Positions 36,401 through 49,370 of a DNA stretch of 64,000 nt are shown piece after piece. Source of the DNA: Todiramphus chloris collaris (lineage: Eukaryota; Chordata; Aves; Coraciiformes; Alcedinidae); contig JANVCC010000022.1 in assembly GCA_025345505.1 (NCBI GenBank), forward strand, positions 26,449,621-26,513,620, in the 5' to 3' direction. The notes under the pieces were generated by a model. That model was not told the origin of the DNA, ran no database searches, and saw nothing but the letters and a program-made list of their open reading frames with translations. The position numbers and the translations under genes are program-made. Each line of letters begins with the position of its first letter. Position 1 is the stretch's first letter.

Positions 36401-39400
36401 TCAATTCCAGAAAGAACTACAGAAAAATATCAGGCTAAGTTCATTTAAATTTTTGCAAAGAAATCCACAGCTCCATGATGTCTCTCCTTCTCCTCCCTGA
36501 GACAGTCATAAAGCACTTCATAGTGGTCATAAATACAGTTTATTGCTTTTAGAGGTAAAGTTGTTCCTCCTCATTCTCTGTTGACCATAATGGAAATCAG
36601 ATGCATCAATCCATAATGCTTGTTTAATCTTTTCTCATCACTATCCAGAGAGATGCAAAAATGAGTGATAGAAGGATTTTTTAATGCTCAAGATTTATTG
36701 GCCCTACAAAGCCTGAACATACACCGAAATTCTGAATAAATGCCTGCTCATGCAGCATGTTTTGATAAAGTACACATTAAAGGCACAGTGGTTTTTTTCA
36801 ACAATAATCCCTTTTCAAGCAGTACCAAAGAGCGAGAAAGTGTCTTTCACAATCATAATTTTTTTCAAAAAAGGGGCAAAACCAGATCTTCATGTTTGGT
36901 TTTTTTTCTGTAGTTATTGGAATGAATACATGCCTTCCAGATGATTATGAACCAAATACTTCTGCGTTTATGCTCTGGAAGGGCAAAATACTAAAACAAC
37001 TGCATCCTTCCTCAGCCAGTTTTTATGCTGAGGGAACTGAGAGGCAAGCATTTGGGAAGGTCCTGAGATTTTTCAACCAGACGATTGACTCTCAGTAAAC
37101 ACAGTTGGTTTCACTGGGCTTTTGAAATATGTTTACTGACCAAGAAGAACAGATACATTGGGTGAAATCTTTAGCAGATGTAACTATGCTGGTACTGCTG
37201 GCTTGAATAGACCTGGTCTCTGTACTAAATTGGAATTAGTTCTTTAGGATGCAAAAACTCCATACAGAGCCTTTACTATCCACTTCTAATTTAGCTCACA
37301 TTGTAATGGCATAAAATTACCACTTGATGGCTCTTCATTAATTTAGATGAACGAAACGAGTTAATGGACCCCGACCAGTCCCTGGCAGTGCACAAGGAAC
37401 TTATCTGCAGACTCACCAGAAGAGAAAGGACTGTGAAGCTGTGAGAACAGAGTCACTCAGAAGACATATTTCTCCTCTTCCTTACTGGACCAGAACACCA
37501 TGATGCAATCTGGCACTGCTTTCACTGCCCAAGCTGTGGATTTCGCTTTCTGGAGCTGTCTGCCCCATATCTTTCAATATTAAAACCAGATGCAAAACAA
37601 ACCAGCAACAACAACAGAAGTTTGATAGCTTCTTTGACTTTTGTACACCAAATTCCAGAGGTAGGGAAGGAGTGAGAGAGTAAAAAAGAGCTCTGGAAAT
37701 AAATACCTCTATGAAGAAATTACAACATCAAAATGCAATTCCCTTGTTCATGTTTTTCTTAGAAAGCAGTTCAATTCCATCTGGCTGTGGGCCTGCAGCC
37801 AACACTTGCTTCAGAAGAACTAAAACTTTCAAAAAGAAATAATTAAATAATTAAATAAAAGAATAAGGTACCAAGTAGCTCCTGCACCCATCTCTAGAGT
37901 GGGGACAAAGCAGGGCTCTCAAAACCGAGATTGTTCTGAGCCAGTTTTGCAATCCCATGGAAACATTAATCTTACTTAGTCTGACAAGGTTTCAAATAGA
38001 GCTATGTTACACATACATTCAAGAGAGATGAAGGTGAAAGGAGAGGATCAGTCAGATGACATAGAACAACTAAGGTTTTCTTCTCAGTGACCGGAGCAGC
38101 ACAGATGGGGAGATACATGGTGATGATTATTTATTTATTTTCATCACTAACCAGCTCTAAACAATAATGTGCTATTCAGTTGCAGACTGGGAAACTACAA
38201 AAAGCCCCTGAAAAGAAGTGTTTTTTTCATTGGCATAATCTCAAAATGTTATTTTCTCTTTAAAAGAAGAAGAAAAAAGTGGAAAAGGAAGAGTTCGTTT
38301 ATTTGCAGCAGCCATTGCATTATTCCAAGTTGACAAAGAAACATGGAGTTCATGCAGAGCCAGCCACTGCCTCTTGCATCCTAGAAATGCACTCTGGCCA
38401 TGGATGACAACAATGACTAGGGATTTTAATTGTTGATGGATTCTGATATGAAACTCCTTAATATTTCTTGCTACACATGCTGTTCTGAGATGAGGGGTTT
38501 TGCTTCATGCTGGGGGGGGAATAAAACCCAGATCAGTAGCTGAACAGAGTTTGGAATTTTGTTCTGAAGCTTTCTGAGCAGGGAAACACATAGAAAACTG
38601 TATCTTCATTCCCATTTCAGTCATACTTAATGGAAACTCTCTCTACTGTGAATGTAGGATCATGGTCAAAGCAAAAACTGACACACAGAGAGGAAAGTAA
38701 CCTTAGTGGGCTCTAACTCCTGGCAGTAATTCTGGGGATACCCATGGAGTGACATCCTGTTTCTTGGTATGACACAATAATGATACCATAGTGAAGTACT
38801 CCTCCTGCTGAAGAGTTTCCCACCTCCCTTCTTGAGAATGCCCAAAAGTTCGCAGAAGGCAAACATTTGGAGAAAATGTCAGAGAAGAGAGCCAGAAGAG
38901 TCAAGGAAGATATGTCACATACCACTCCTGCTGGCTGATGCACAAGAGTGGTCAGGTGTCAAGGAAGGAATTCATCCCATTCTTGCCTACAAGAAGTTAG
39001 GATTAGAGGCTGATTTTCATTTTGGATTGCAAGATGAGGGAAGGGGGTGAAGTGAGAAATGAGAAAGAACAGATCTCATATGACATTACTAAGCTATCTG
39101 TCCTTAATCTTTGGCCCAATAGTTTGGACAGCAAATCTTGCTTCTTGCAAGTGCAGCCTTTAGCCAAAAGCAATCCAGAATTAGTCCATTTGCTTGAAGG
39201 ACTTGGGAAAACAAAAGAAAATCAGAGCAATATAGGATTATGTCCCAGATTTTAAACAATCTATAAACAGAGAAGGCTATATGGCTAGATGCACGTTTTC
39301 GTGTACCTCTGGGAATTTAACTTAATGTCTAAGAGCCAGGGTAAGCTGAAAATTTGAGCATTGTCTCTTTTGCTTCTGTGGATGGAAAACAAACTTATTT

Positions 39401-42400
39401 AACGTCTTCCTCTTAACACTCACAATGTGATATGTTAGCATTGGCTAATTAAGGGATTTGTGAGTATGTGCTTCACCAGTTTTATTTTTTGGGGTTAGCC
39501 GAGTGAGAGGAGATTTAGCACCACCTCAGCTCTCACTGCCAAACCCATAAATACCTCCATCAGCCCTGCTAGATCTGTCATCGATAAAGGTAGTTTAAGG
39601 AGCCATCCTGAACGCAGCCAGATAAGGACAGAAATGGGTGATGATAAGAAGGAAGGGCGGGATCCCAAACTGTCACTATTTATCAGAGCAGCATGACCAA
39701 CTAAGGCACCAGCTCTCCAGCTGCTAAGTATCAGTGATGTCAGAACTGCCTTGTGCCTTTGAGCACGTCCCTGCAGACAGCAAACCTTTCCTGCACTTGT
39801 TGGGGAAGAAAGGGGGAAGACTACAGACACCCTGGCACAGACAGAGGATGAGCTCTAGAAGAAGCTGAGCTCTGACCTTCCCTCCTCCAAGGAAACTGTT
39901 TTGTTTGTTTGTTTTTTGAAGGGGCGGGGGATAAATAAATAAAGTGGAACTTTTTTATGGGAAGAAAAAAAAAAGTGTTGGAGTTGGGATTTCTGACAGA
40001 TTTCCAACAGGATAAAAATATGACAATTTTTCACCATCTCTAGATGCAGCCTATGGTGACTATTCCTCAGAGGTGATGGGGGAGGAAGAAGCAAGAGTGA
40101 GAGAGAACACATTATTTCCATCTGAAAATAATTTTAAGGGGACATTTATCCCACTGGGTAGAACAACTCGTAACTAAAGCAATGTGCCTGGCCACTGAGG
40201 TACTATGAAGAGGGAAAGAAGATCCCTCCACTCTGGGAGACGAAACACAGCCTGAAAAAATTGAGAAGTGCTTCTATAAGCAACCCACTAACTGTGATTT
40301 ATGTATTTTCTCTAGGGAAAGTGCACTGCATATTTTGATTTGGGCACATTCTTGATTACTTACCCCAAAGCAAAGAGGTAGCCATGAGATATGGGTAAAG
40401 GAGCTGAGTGGCTTGGAATCTGCCTGGAGCTTGGTCATTGAAAAATCTTTGCTTTATAACACTGTCATTTAGTTTTGCTGAGACTGAATACATGTTGGTG
40501 GTAGTTTTGTTGAAGTCTGCATGGAAAAAACATGAGGAAACATGAGGAAAATGAGAGATATGGTCTAAGACCAACCTCTTGTCTGCTACAGATGCAATCC
40601 TTTGTGGAAAATGTCAGGAAAGAGGCAGACAACCTTCATCATCAGGTTCCCTTTCTAATTTTTTTTTTACTTGCTTCTCCAATTCAGCTTACAAGGGAAA
40701 CAGGATTGGGATGTCAGGTCGGTTGCCTATGATCCCTTTCACTTTGGTGTTCCTTGTCCCTTTTTCTGTGGTGTTACGACATTGTATGCGCTGTGGCCAG
40801 GGGCCAGTTTTCTCAGCTATGTTGATATAGCACTGAGCACAAGAAGTCAAGATCTAGGACTAGTAGATCCATGGAGAAAACTGTGTAGAAGCAGAGTAAA
40901 ACGGTACTTGCTATGACTTAGATTTTTCTAAGTGTTTCCAGAAATAAAGATTTCCCTTACCACTTAGTGTAACCCCTGGATTTCTACATGAGCTTCTTTG
41001 TACACAGTGTTTTTCTCCAGAAGCTCCAGGTTCTTTATAGACTTTGCCCTGCCCTTTACTGCTTATGGATGTGCCCACCTGGAAAATCTCAGACTCCTTC
41101 CTCATCTTGGTGGAAGATGTAGACTTAAGAGACCATGGGTAGAGACTTTTGGAAGAACAGTTGGAGAGAAAAGTTGAAGGTGGTTTAGGGCTCTTCTCCA
41201 GCATGAAATATTTGCTCTGGGAACTGTAGGGCCATGACAAATATCTGAGAGCAGAGTCAGGTCCATAGGAACACAGGCAAAGCTTCCTGTCCAAGTGCTC
41301 CTAAATCCCCCAAAAACAGGCAAGAGTTATTTTATTTATTGAAAAAAAGACCATTTTATTTTACCTTCCCTCTCCTTATTACACAGAAATGTCAATCACT
41401 CTTTGACTTTAACATAGAAATAACGCATATTTTTCATGCACAGCCCTTGAGCTCCTCAGGAAACACTTTTGCAGCAGACAGGAAAGTCCATGGAGCCATT
41501 AGAACTGGTAATGTTCATTTGGATGGAGGCTGTCAGCTTTGCAAGCAAGCACAAGCATTTCCCCAGGTCGGGCAAGGAAAATTCCTTCCACACAAGATAG
41601 CAGACTACTCTATTCAGTCCTTGGAACAGCCATGAGCCAACCAGAGCTCATATACCTGCCTTCTCAGGAGGTTATATTGCTTCTGGTCTAAAGCCATGGC
41701 TCCTACTCAAAGCTCAGCCAAAATGATCTTGTGTCTGTCTGCAAAGTACCATGTAGCCATACCCATGATAACAGGCTTTGGGAAATAAAACCTGAGCACT
41801 GATCTGCAATGCTTTGAAGAAATGGCTTTGAATGCCAGGACCACTCTTGCTTAACAGATTTCAGCCTAATCTGATTTATTTATTGTTTAACCTGCCATGT
41901 GCCTGCAAACCAGCTGGAAGCACAGCCGGCTAATTACTGGGTTGTGCCAGCATAGGCTGCCTTTGATTGCTTGAGACAAGATGCCTGTAAAATGGACAAG
42001 ATTTAAGGCACACAGTTATTGTCTATGACCCTCTTTTAGATCCTAATGAGCTCTGAGAGGCTGAGATGTTCTGTTGGAGAGGCAGCAGGGCTCTGACTGT
42101 ATCAGTGTAATGGCTGCATCTGGAAGTTATTTCATCTTGGGCTTTCCCTGTCTTTTTCTCCATTCTCCTGTATATCTGTGAGGTGGAACGTGTTTAAATC
42201 ACTATCCAGATAATGCCTCTAGATCTTCTTCTCCCCTATTTTCATCTTTCAGGGGGCATCTGTGCTAATACATTTCCCACTTTTGATCTAGACAAATGAA
42301 ACATCACTGGTTTTCTCAAAGGCTGTGTGAAACTGGAGATTTTTCCTCACTCTGAACATATCCATTGGCTGAAATTCCCCTTTGTAAAGAAGACTGTTAG

Positions 42401-43469
42401 CTCCAGGAAGCAAGCTTATCCTGAGCAGAAACAAAGCATATTGAGGATTATCCTAGTCCCCATTTTTCATGCTTAGTTTACAAGTGGAACTGCAAAGTGA
42501 AATTACTCTCCATTCTGTCCTATTCATGGACTGGTCTTCCCAGCTGCTGCACATACTCCCATTCTGATATAAAGAGGCAAGGGCATCACAAGACCTAACA
42601 AAATCAACACTTGAGTAAGTTAGAGGGGCAACTTTCTTATCGGCCAGTGTTTGAACTCTAACCCTTGGGGGAGGTTAAATATAAACAAATATATATTGCT
42701 TCATTAAATATACACTGCTTTAAGGGCTATTGCTGGTCCCAAATATTTAAAGTTCACCAGTTCATGTTAACATCCACTCTACTAAGAGGCTGAAGGTCCG
42801 GGACAGAAAATGAGAAAGTATTAAGTAACCGACCACATTAAAAATAACAAAACAGAAGAGAACTAAAAAAGAAAAAGATGATCTCAATAATCTTAAGTCC
42901 TTTTATTGGCCTGGAAAGGGTGGAGGAAGTAAGAGGATGGAAGGGCAGGAAGCAATCTCTTTACTCCACAAGGGTTCTGGCAATCTGGCTGCCTTTGGGG
43001 GACTGGGAGAAATGGGAAAATAAAATAAAAACATGTTCAAAATGCCAAAAATGGTAGGAAATGGTTATCAGCTTGAAAAGTTCCTCCAAGGGTTATTAAT
43101 AGCTAACAGCAAGGAAATCATGACTCACTGGGCAGATAAGTATATCCCAGCTCCTAAAATGTGAATTGGTTCAAAGTTGCTTAACCCTGACTATTCTATC
43201 ATAACACATACAGGGAAGGGCTATCACCAAAGTATCACCACAAGTACGTAAACCCATCTCTGTCTTGCAAAGCACTTAAACATGTGCATAAGCCCTGGTA
43301 CTTTTCATAAGCTGTACGCACATAAAAGTGTGTTAAATCTGGACAAAATTCAGTATTGGATATTGACTGCACAGTAAAAAGAATGGGGGACATTGGTCTT
43401 TTTCAGACATTTAAGAGTATTTTGCATGTAAGTGGCTAAGTAGTGGTGGTTCTGTCTTGGACCATAAAA
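33478..43469. other. Unique non-coding DNA, several possibly conserved blocks
   Basis: Ten kilobases with no recognised transposon. Two parts have the look of conserved regulatory DNA: 39480-39760 (more CpG than its surroundings, GATA-like and E-box words) and 41860-42120 (TAATTA, CAGCTG and long unique AT-rich sequence without stops or repeats standing out). A minus-strand exon-like segment lies at 41079-41300. A small direct repeat of ACATGAGGAAA occurs at about 40530-40551. Confidence 0.5.
34568..34597. repeat. Perfect 11-bp inverted repeat
   Basis: CTGTATGTAAT at 34568-34578 is the exact reverse complement of ATTACATACAG at 34587-34597. The eight-base spacer is TAATTAAT, a double homeodomain core. 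It can form a hairpin of 11 paired bases. No transposon ends or target duplication flank it. Confidence 0.9.
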
Positions 43470-43620
43470 TAACAAATGATCCTACAATTTCGTCTCATCA
43501 CTTGAATAACATATGTTCTTATTTTCTGACATGTGTAGGAAAACTGAGGCACAAAGACATTATGGGCCACTCTTTAAAACTCTGGTTGCAGAGGTGTAGG
43601 TGCCAATAGTCCCACAGCAA
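43470..43620 (+). mobile_element. Possible MIR-like SINE relic
   Basis: The stretch near 43518-43565 (TTCTTATTTTCTGACATG, then GGAAAACTGAGGCACAAAGAC) matches the well-known MIR core order of TTATTTTACAGATG then GAGGAAACTGAGGCACAGAG. MIR-type SINEs are ancient in amniotes, so a weak relic in a bird is possible. Flanking similarity fades quickly, and the edges given are rough. Chance similarity cannot be excluded. Confidence 0.3.
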
Positions 43621-46600
43621 TCCATTTCCAGCAGCCACAAAGGCATATTTGCTCAGGACTATACATGTGAGTTTAACTACTGATCTGTAGATACCTGAGT
43701 AGCAGTTTTTTAACCTAACAGATGTTAAACACCCTGGAAGTCTAGGGGCTGGGACAAAGCTGGACTAGAGGAATGGTCAAATGGACAACTGCGTTGCAAC
43801 GGAGTGGGAGTACAGACAGCCAGATCCATAGCCCCATTGTCCACCACTGCACATTAACATTGGAAAGAAAAATCCCTGCATTGATAGTTTGGCTAGGTAG
43901 AGGCTGGGGGTAGTGCAACACTGGAAGTGCATTCTAAAAATCAAGTAAGCGAGCAAGCAGTGAGCAAATGGGTGGAGTAGGCCAAGATCACTTGAATTTT
44001 GGCCAAATGTATAAGCTTTACAATTATCTTTCCTCTCTATTGGAGTGGTTATTTCCTTTCACATCCAGCAGCTTTTCTGCCTCATGTCTGGCTGCATCAG
44101 TGTTGATAACATGTCTACCCTAAAAACATGGCTATGAAAATGACTTTCTGCATATTAAGCTGCATAAAATATTTTCTTGACATAACAATTATTGTATTTT
44201 GATAATCATCTAGTCACTGAATTGGCCAGAGGGAGAAGAGGCTTCAGTGGTATCACAGCCCATTCTCCACTATCACTTCCTCTGATAGCTGTTTTACTAC
44301 CTGGCATGTGAAACCTCCAAAAAAAGGAGTGCCACAAACTGCCATGTAGTCTGCCTATGAGGTTTGATACTCTGCCTCTTTTAAGTTTTCCTGATGTCTA
44401 GCTTATATGTCCTTTGTGGCATTGTAAGCTCCTGACTCTTCTCCTGTCACCAGTGGACACAGAGAACACATTGCTGCTTTCCTTTGGTGCCATCTTCTCC
44501 ATATCTGGAGTTTGTCCTTCTCTCTCCCCCACACATTGTACAGCACTGAAAGCATAAGAACACAGGGAATTTTTTTCAGTGTCTTATACAATGGGAAATC
44601 ATCTTGATTGGGCTGCTAGGAAAGAGAAGAAAGGGAAGCTAATAAATCTTTTCCGTCTCTCAGTCCTATGGTTTTCTATTTTTGCATTGGAATGGAACAT
44701 AATATTCTAAGTCCTTCAGCACAACAATATGTCAGGCAATTGGTAACAATACATTGGGCTTTTGGATGAGGGATGCTCTTTTGTGGCATCTGTGTGAAGG
44801 ATAACAAACAGTTTTATGACTTCAATGAAATACTTGTAAAGTGGCTTCTGCAAGTGTGACTGATTGTCTAGTTTCATTCTATTTTCTGTTTTCATTGGGT
44901 TATGTTAATCGCTAGGTATTATGTATACTCTGCATTTGATCATTTCAAACCCAAAATTAAAGAATTTGTGTACCGGGGTACATTCATGGTTTCTGTGAAA
45001 TATTTATTTGTTATAAATAAAAGCTTGTTTACCTATCTGTCAACGATTCAGAATATAAAAGGTGTTAGGAATAAACAAGGTTTTTTTCTTTATTTCTTTC
45101 ATGAATGTACAAGTATATTTACTTATTATATGCACTTAGCTTAAGCAAAGGGAAAAATTTCATTCATTTTTTCATTTGCTATGCATTTCATGAAATGTAT
45201 TACACAGACATTTATAATATAGCAGACAATATGGAACATATTACAGCCTATAGCAGCTGTCATGATATTTCAAATATATTACATGGAATGACATAAAATA
45301 TTTTCAACATATTCTTATAATTTTAACATATATCGTGTGGTGTCCCATATTTTAAGCAGCAGAACAATGGTCCAATTCTTTTTTTTTTTTTTCTTCTTTC
45401 AAAAATTGCATTTTATATATTGTCAGATATATTTTTACCATGTGTGCAATAAATTATATGAAACACATAACACACATATGGAAAAGGTATGACTTTTTTG
45501 AGGGGGGGAGGTTGTGGATTGCTTAGCAAGGAACTTAAATCCTTTGTGCATTGTTCAGCAATAGTCGGTATCTCTGTTCTGGTCTGCAGGCAAGGAGCTT
45601 TGTAAAACATGTATTTGTTATTTCCAGCAACTGAGATATTTTCTGGTGAAGTTAAGATTGTAGCATAGAGTCAGTCACAAAAATATGTACCCTGGAACAA
45701 AACATCAGGGACAGCTTGTCATAGGGCAGTCTATTCTTTGTAGATCATGAGAAAGTCATGAACGCATGGACCTCTTCTGCATCAGGTCCTGGAAAGGAGA
45801 TTTATCACTGGAAGCAGCTAGACTGAGCTAGCAGTGATGGCAGGGTTATCTACACCTTAAACACAACCCAGCTTCTGAGATGGTTTCTGCTGTTTCCTTG
45901 CTTTCTCCCTGAAGGTGATGGGAAACTCAGAGCAATTCAGTTGAGCTAGCTGAGCCTTAGAGAAGCCAATGTCTGTTTTGAGAGAGTAATCAGAGTTTTA
46001 GCCTGTCAGGTTAGTGTACCGGGAATTGTAGCATGCAGAAATAGATTTAAGTGCATCAAAACTACAGTTTTTCCATCCTAATGAATTTCAGATGCCTATT
46101 GGTCATATTTTAAAGAAATATGTTAAAACCTGGACTAGTCTGAAAGTGATTTGCGCTTTTGGTCAAAATATCTGTTCTGTTCTGTTCTCTGTCCTGTGCA
46201 ATCCTGTTCTGCTGTCTAATGAGTCCTCTCTCCTTCATACTGGTTTTGATGGGTAGCATTTCCCTCTCTCTGCTCTGCAGCTGTTCAGATCTGAACAAAG
46301 TCTCCAAACCCAAGCAAGGTGAGATCCAAGCCTTAAATCATAATGTGGATGATACTTTATGATGTGACTTTGTGAGGGGAAGTCAGTCAGGATTGCACCT
46401 TCTCTGTGCCCTGCTGGACTATTATACCTTTTCTAAATGCCTGCAGATAGTGGATTGCAAGGTTCCTATCTCAATATTAGAAAGGCAGAGAGCTCAAAAC
46501 ATGCGCCACTGAGGAAAGTTTTAGTCTAAGAGAAATAATCCAATGCAGGATTCCAGTAGCGAGTCTGGATTTTATAAATACAAATCAGTTATTTGAAAAA

Positions 46601-48977
46601 GTTATCCAAGCTGTTTAATAACTGAACTGAACTGTTAATTCTTTTACTAGGACTACATTTGTTTTTCCGGTAAGCCTGGAAGACCAAAGATTTTACTAGT
46701 TGAGGCAAATGGGAACTAGGGCCAGGGGGGTACTGTCTTTTAGGCTTTTAGGACAAGCAACACTCCTAATTCTACATGAGCATACCAGGTAGTGTGAGGG
46801 GTCTTTAGGGTTCACTATTTGACATTTGAGGAGCAAACAGACAGCTTCAGGCCTCCTTTTATGGACTTGCATTATAGCATGATCTTTTATAGTATAAACC
46901 TTGCCTTCTGATGCACCACATTTGTACACAGCTCAATATTGGGTTTATCCTTATGCTTTTTTACTTTATTAGTTGCATGCCATCTAAACCCTGCAATAGC
47001 TGCATTTGAGTGGTGGTCTTACAGGAATGTCTTACTGAGTCTGTGCTTCCCATGAAGACAGCACATGTGCAGTTCAGCTATGGATGAGCATTGTGTGGGA
47101 GGGAGGTGAAACATACTAGTGATTGATGAGGATGGCATGTGAAAAGCACAGTCATGCTATGAGACCTGAGCTTAGGGAGGAATGACTCTGTGGAGATTTT
47201 AGGTGATAAAATCTAAGAAATCTTGACAGAGAATTGATAAAGTCCAGGTTTTCTTTTAAAATAATTTGGCAAATTTGAGTGGATGTTCACAGGTATAAAA
47301 AATGACACAGCTGTTGGTTGACACCACAGTCTCCTCAGCTTCTACACATCAAATGACTGATGGGTAGCATAGAAAGTGAGGCCTTTGAAAAGAACAGTTG
47401 CCATTTTGTCTTTGACACTAAAATTGTCAGTGATAGGGTGTTATATATCAGGGTCTTTCTGTCACTAGTTATTGCCTTGAATTAGTAGTGCCTGGAATCA
47501 TTTTAAGGAAGACTCTTAGAATTGCTTAGTCTAAGTCACGTAACTTAGAAGAAATGACATGTTGCAAATCAATGCTGTGAGTTTAAGCGTTTAGTCCAAG
47601 TCCCTGTCTTGCAAGTAAGTAAGCTATTTTGGTCAATATACATACTCATACACACACATATATAGGTAATAAGCCTGAAGCAAGACATCCTTTACCAATT
47701 ACAACATCAACGACGAAGACTTGGAAAAGCTGCAAGTAAATTTCCCCAGTGGGAAGTGCTGAACAACCTTCCTGATATCCACAGGTCTCTCCAGGATCAG
47801 TCACACAGACAGACAGACACTCTGTCATGACTTACTCCTCCCTGAATCACCTTGACCATGTTTCCTCCACATTGACTTCCCATCCAGAATAATCCTTCCC
47901 CCCTCATGCCTGAGTGATTTCCACACTAGTGCTGCTAAGGCTGCATCAGGGGAAGAACCAAGGCATGTGTCAGAGCCATTGCGCTAGCTCTCCCACATTA
48001 GAGATGTTCAAGGATGAGGTAGAATCTGCTGAAGGAAGTGAGTATGTGCATACCTCTGTGTGGGGCAACACAACTGCACAACAAATAGTAAGATGAGGAG
48101 AAAGCCCCCTCTTCTGCACTTGAAGAAGTAGAGGTGACTGTGTCCCTTGAAAGCAATGTCATAGGCTAAGCAGCTCTGACATAGATTATATCAGGCAGAT
48201 AAAAGTGTTGTAGAAGCAGGAGAGGAGAGAGGGGCTCGAGCTTGTCCCAGTTTCCTGACAGGATTAAGAGAAAGGGAGGAAAAAAGGATAAAGAAATATA
48301 TACACTTAGCTAGAAATCAGATTTTTTTTTCTTATTTGTTTTCTGGCTTTTAAGCTTGCACTATGCATTTGTGTCAGATAAAATAATATCTTTTTCCTTT
48401 TTTTCCATGCCTTTAGAAGTATCAGTCTTTCATTTTCATGATATCATCCCTTTCCTGTCTCTGAGTTGTAATTTTGGGTGGACTGCTGGAAGCAGAAAAG
48501 CCTGTATATCTTCTCCCCATCATATGAATTTTCCATTCTGTTTTGTAACACACCTAGGACCAAGAGAGCACAGGAAGTACAGAGAAAAGTATTTCCTAGG
48601 GAAAACTGCATTAAAGAAGAACAGCTTAGTGAAGGGCTGACTGTGTGGCCTTTGCTTCTTTATCTGGCTGCTCAGGAGTAATGTAAACTAAGTCATGATC
48701 CTTATGTACTGCTCTTCCTGTTCGTGGCTTAGAGATACACTAGCCCTGAGGTTTTAAGTGTTGTCACCAGTTAAGCGAGTGGGTGTTATCTTGTGTGCTC
48801 AGGCTCTTGGAATAATGAGACATTGTGCTATCAGTTTATGGGTGCAAAGAGACTTCGCATTTTTGTGGTCATGACTGGTCACTGTTATCACCTCATGTTG
48901 TTATCCAAATGTGATTTAATATATGTCATTGAGTTCTCTGAGTTAGTCCTCATTTGTACTAAATAATATCACTGAGG
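43621..48977. other. Unique non-coding DNA, very AT-rich centre
   Basis: No gene or transposon recognised. Bases 44880-45420 are strongly AT-rich with many TTTAT/ATTTC words and a perfect 14-bp palindrome (CATTTCATGAAATG, 45184-45197). A T run lies near 45380. CA- and CAGA-type short tracts occur near 47650 and 47810. Confidence 0.55.
46171..46185. repeat. (TCTGT)3 pentanucleotide
   Basis: Three perfect TCTGT units followed by decayed versions (TCTCT, GTCCTGT, CTGTTCTGCTG) to about 46220. A short degenerate microsatellite. Confidence 0.85.
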
Positions 48978-49010
48978 AAAAAAAAAAAAAAAAAAAGAAG
49001 AAAAAAAGAG
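48978..49010. repeat. A-rich tract (A19 plus decay)
   Basis: Nineteen A residues followed by GAAG and a further A run. It could be the poly-A tail of a decayed retrocopy on the plus strand. The 300 bases upstream contain no recognised gene or pseudogene. Confidence 0.9.
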
Positions 49011-49114
49011 TTCATTCTTGATGAGGTTTTTTCCACTAATGGAGACAACACCACAGTCTTTAGTCATCTCAAGTCAGTGGCAGGTCCCTAAGAAAAATGC
49101 AAACTCTGTACTAG

Positions 49115-49370
49115 ACTCTGTAGAGAGGATTATTACCTTCAGAATGTGTGGAATAAAAATTCTGGTCTGCTTAAATAATAGAGCCACACAGATGTCTTTG
49201 TCCCCTGTGAGGCATCACACTTGTAAGAGGTGAATAACGTTTAGAGAGTCCAGAGATAAGGGTTTAGGGCTGTCAGAGTCTTCAAAAATAGGAGTTATGT
49301 GGAAAAGAATAAGGAAATCGGGATTTTCAGTCTAGAGAAGTCTGAGGAGAGGCTGAATAACTGTCTTTAA
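49115..49370 (+). mobile_element. Ancient CR1 ORF2 fragment, sense
   Basis: Decayed CR1 sequence from near the end of ORF2. Landmarks in order: GTGTGGAATAAAAATTCTGG (the GGAATACTG..TTCTGG block), TTAGAGAGTCCAGAG, GGAGTTATGTGGAAAAG (the TATGAGGAAAGG block), GGGATTTTCAGTCTAGAGAAG (the GTTCAGCCTGGAGAAG block) and CTGAGGAGAGGCTGAATAACTG. The match is clearly worse than for the copy at 19.3 kb, so this is an old insertion. Neither end is preserved; sequence after about 49370 is not recognised. Confidence 0.7.
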
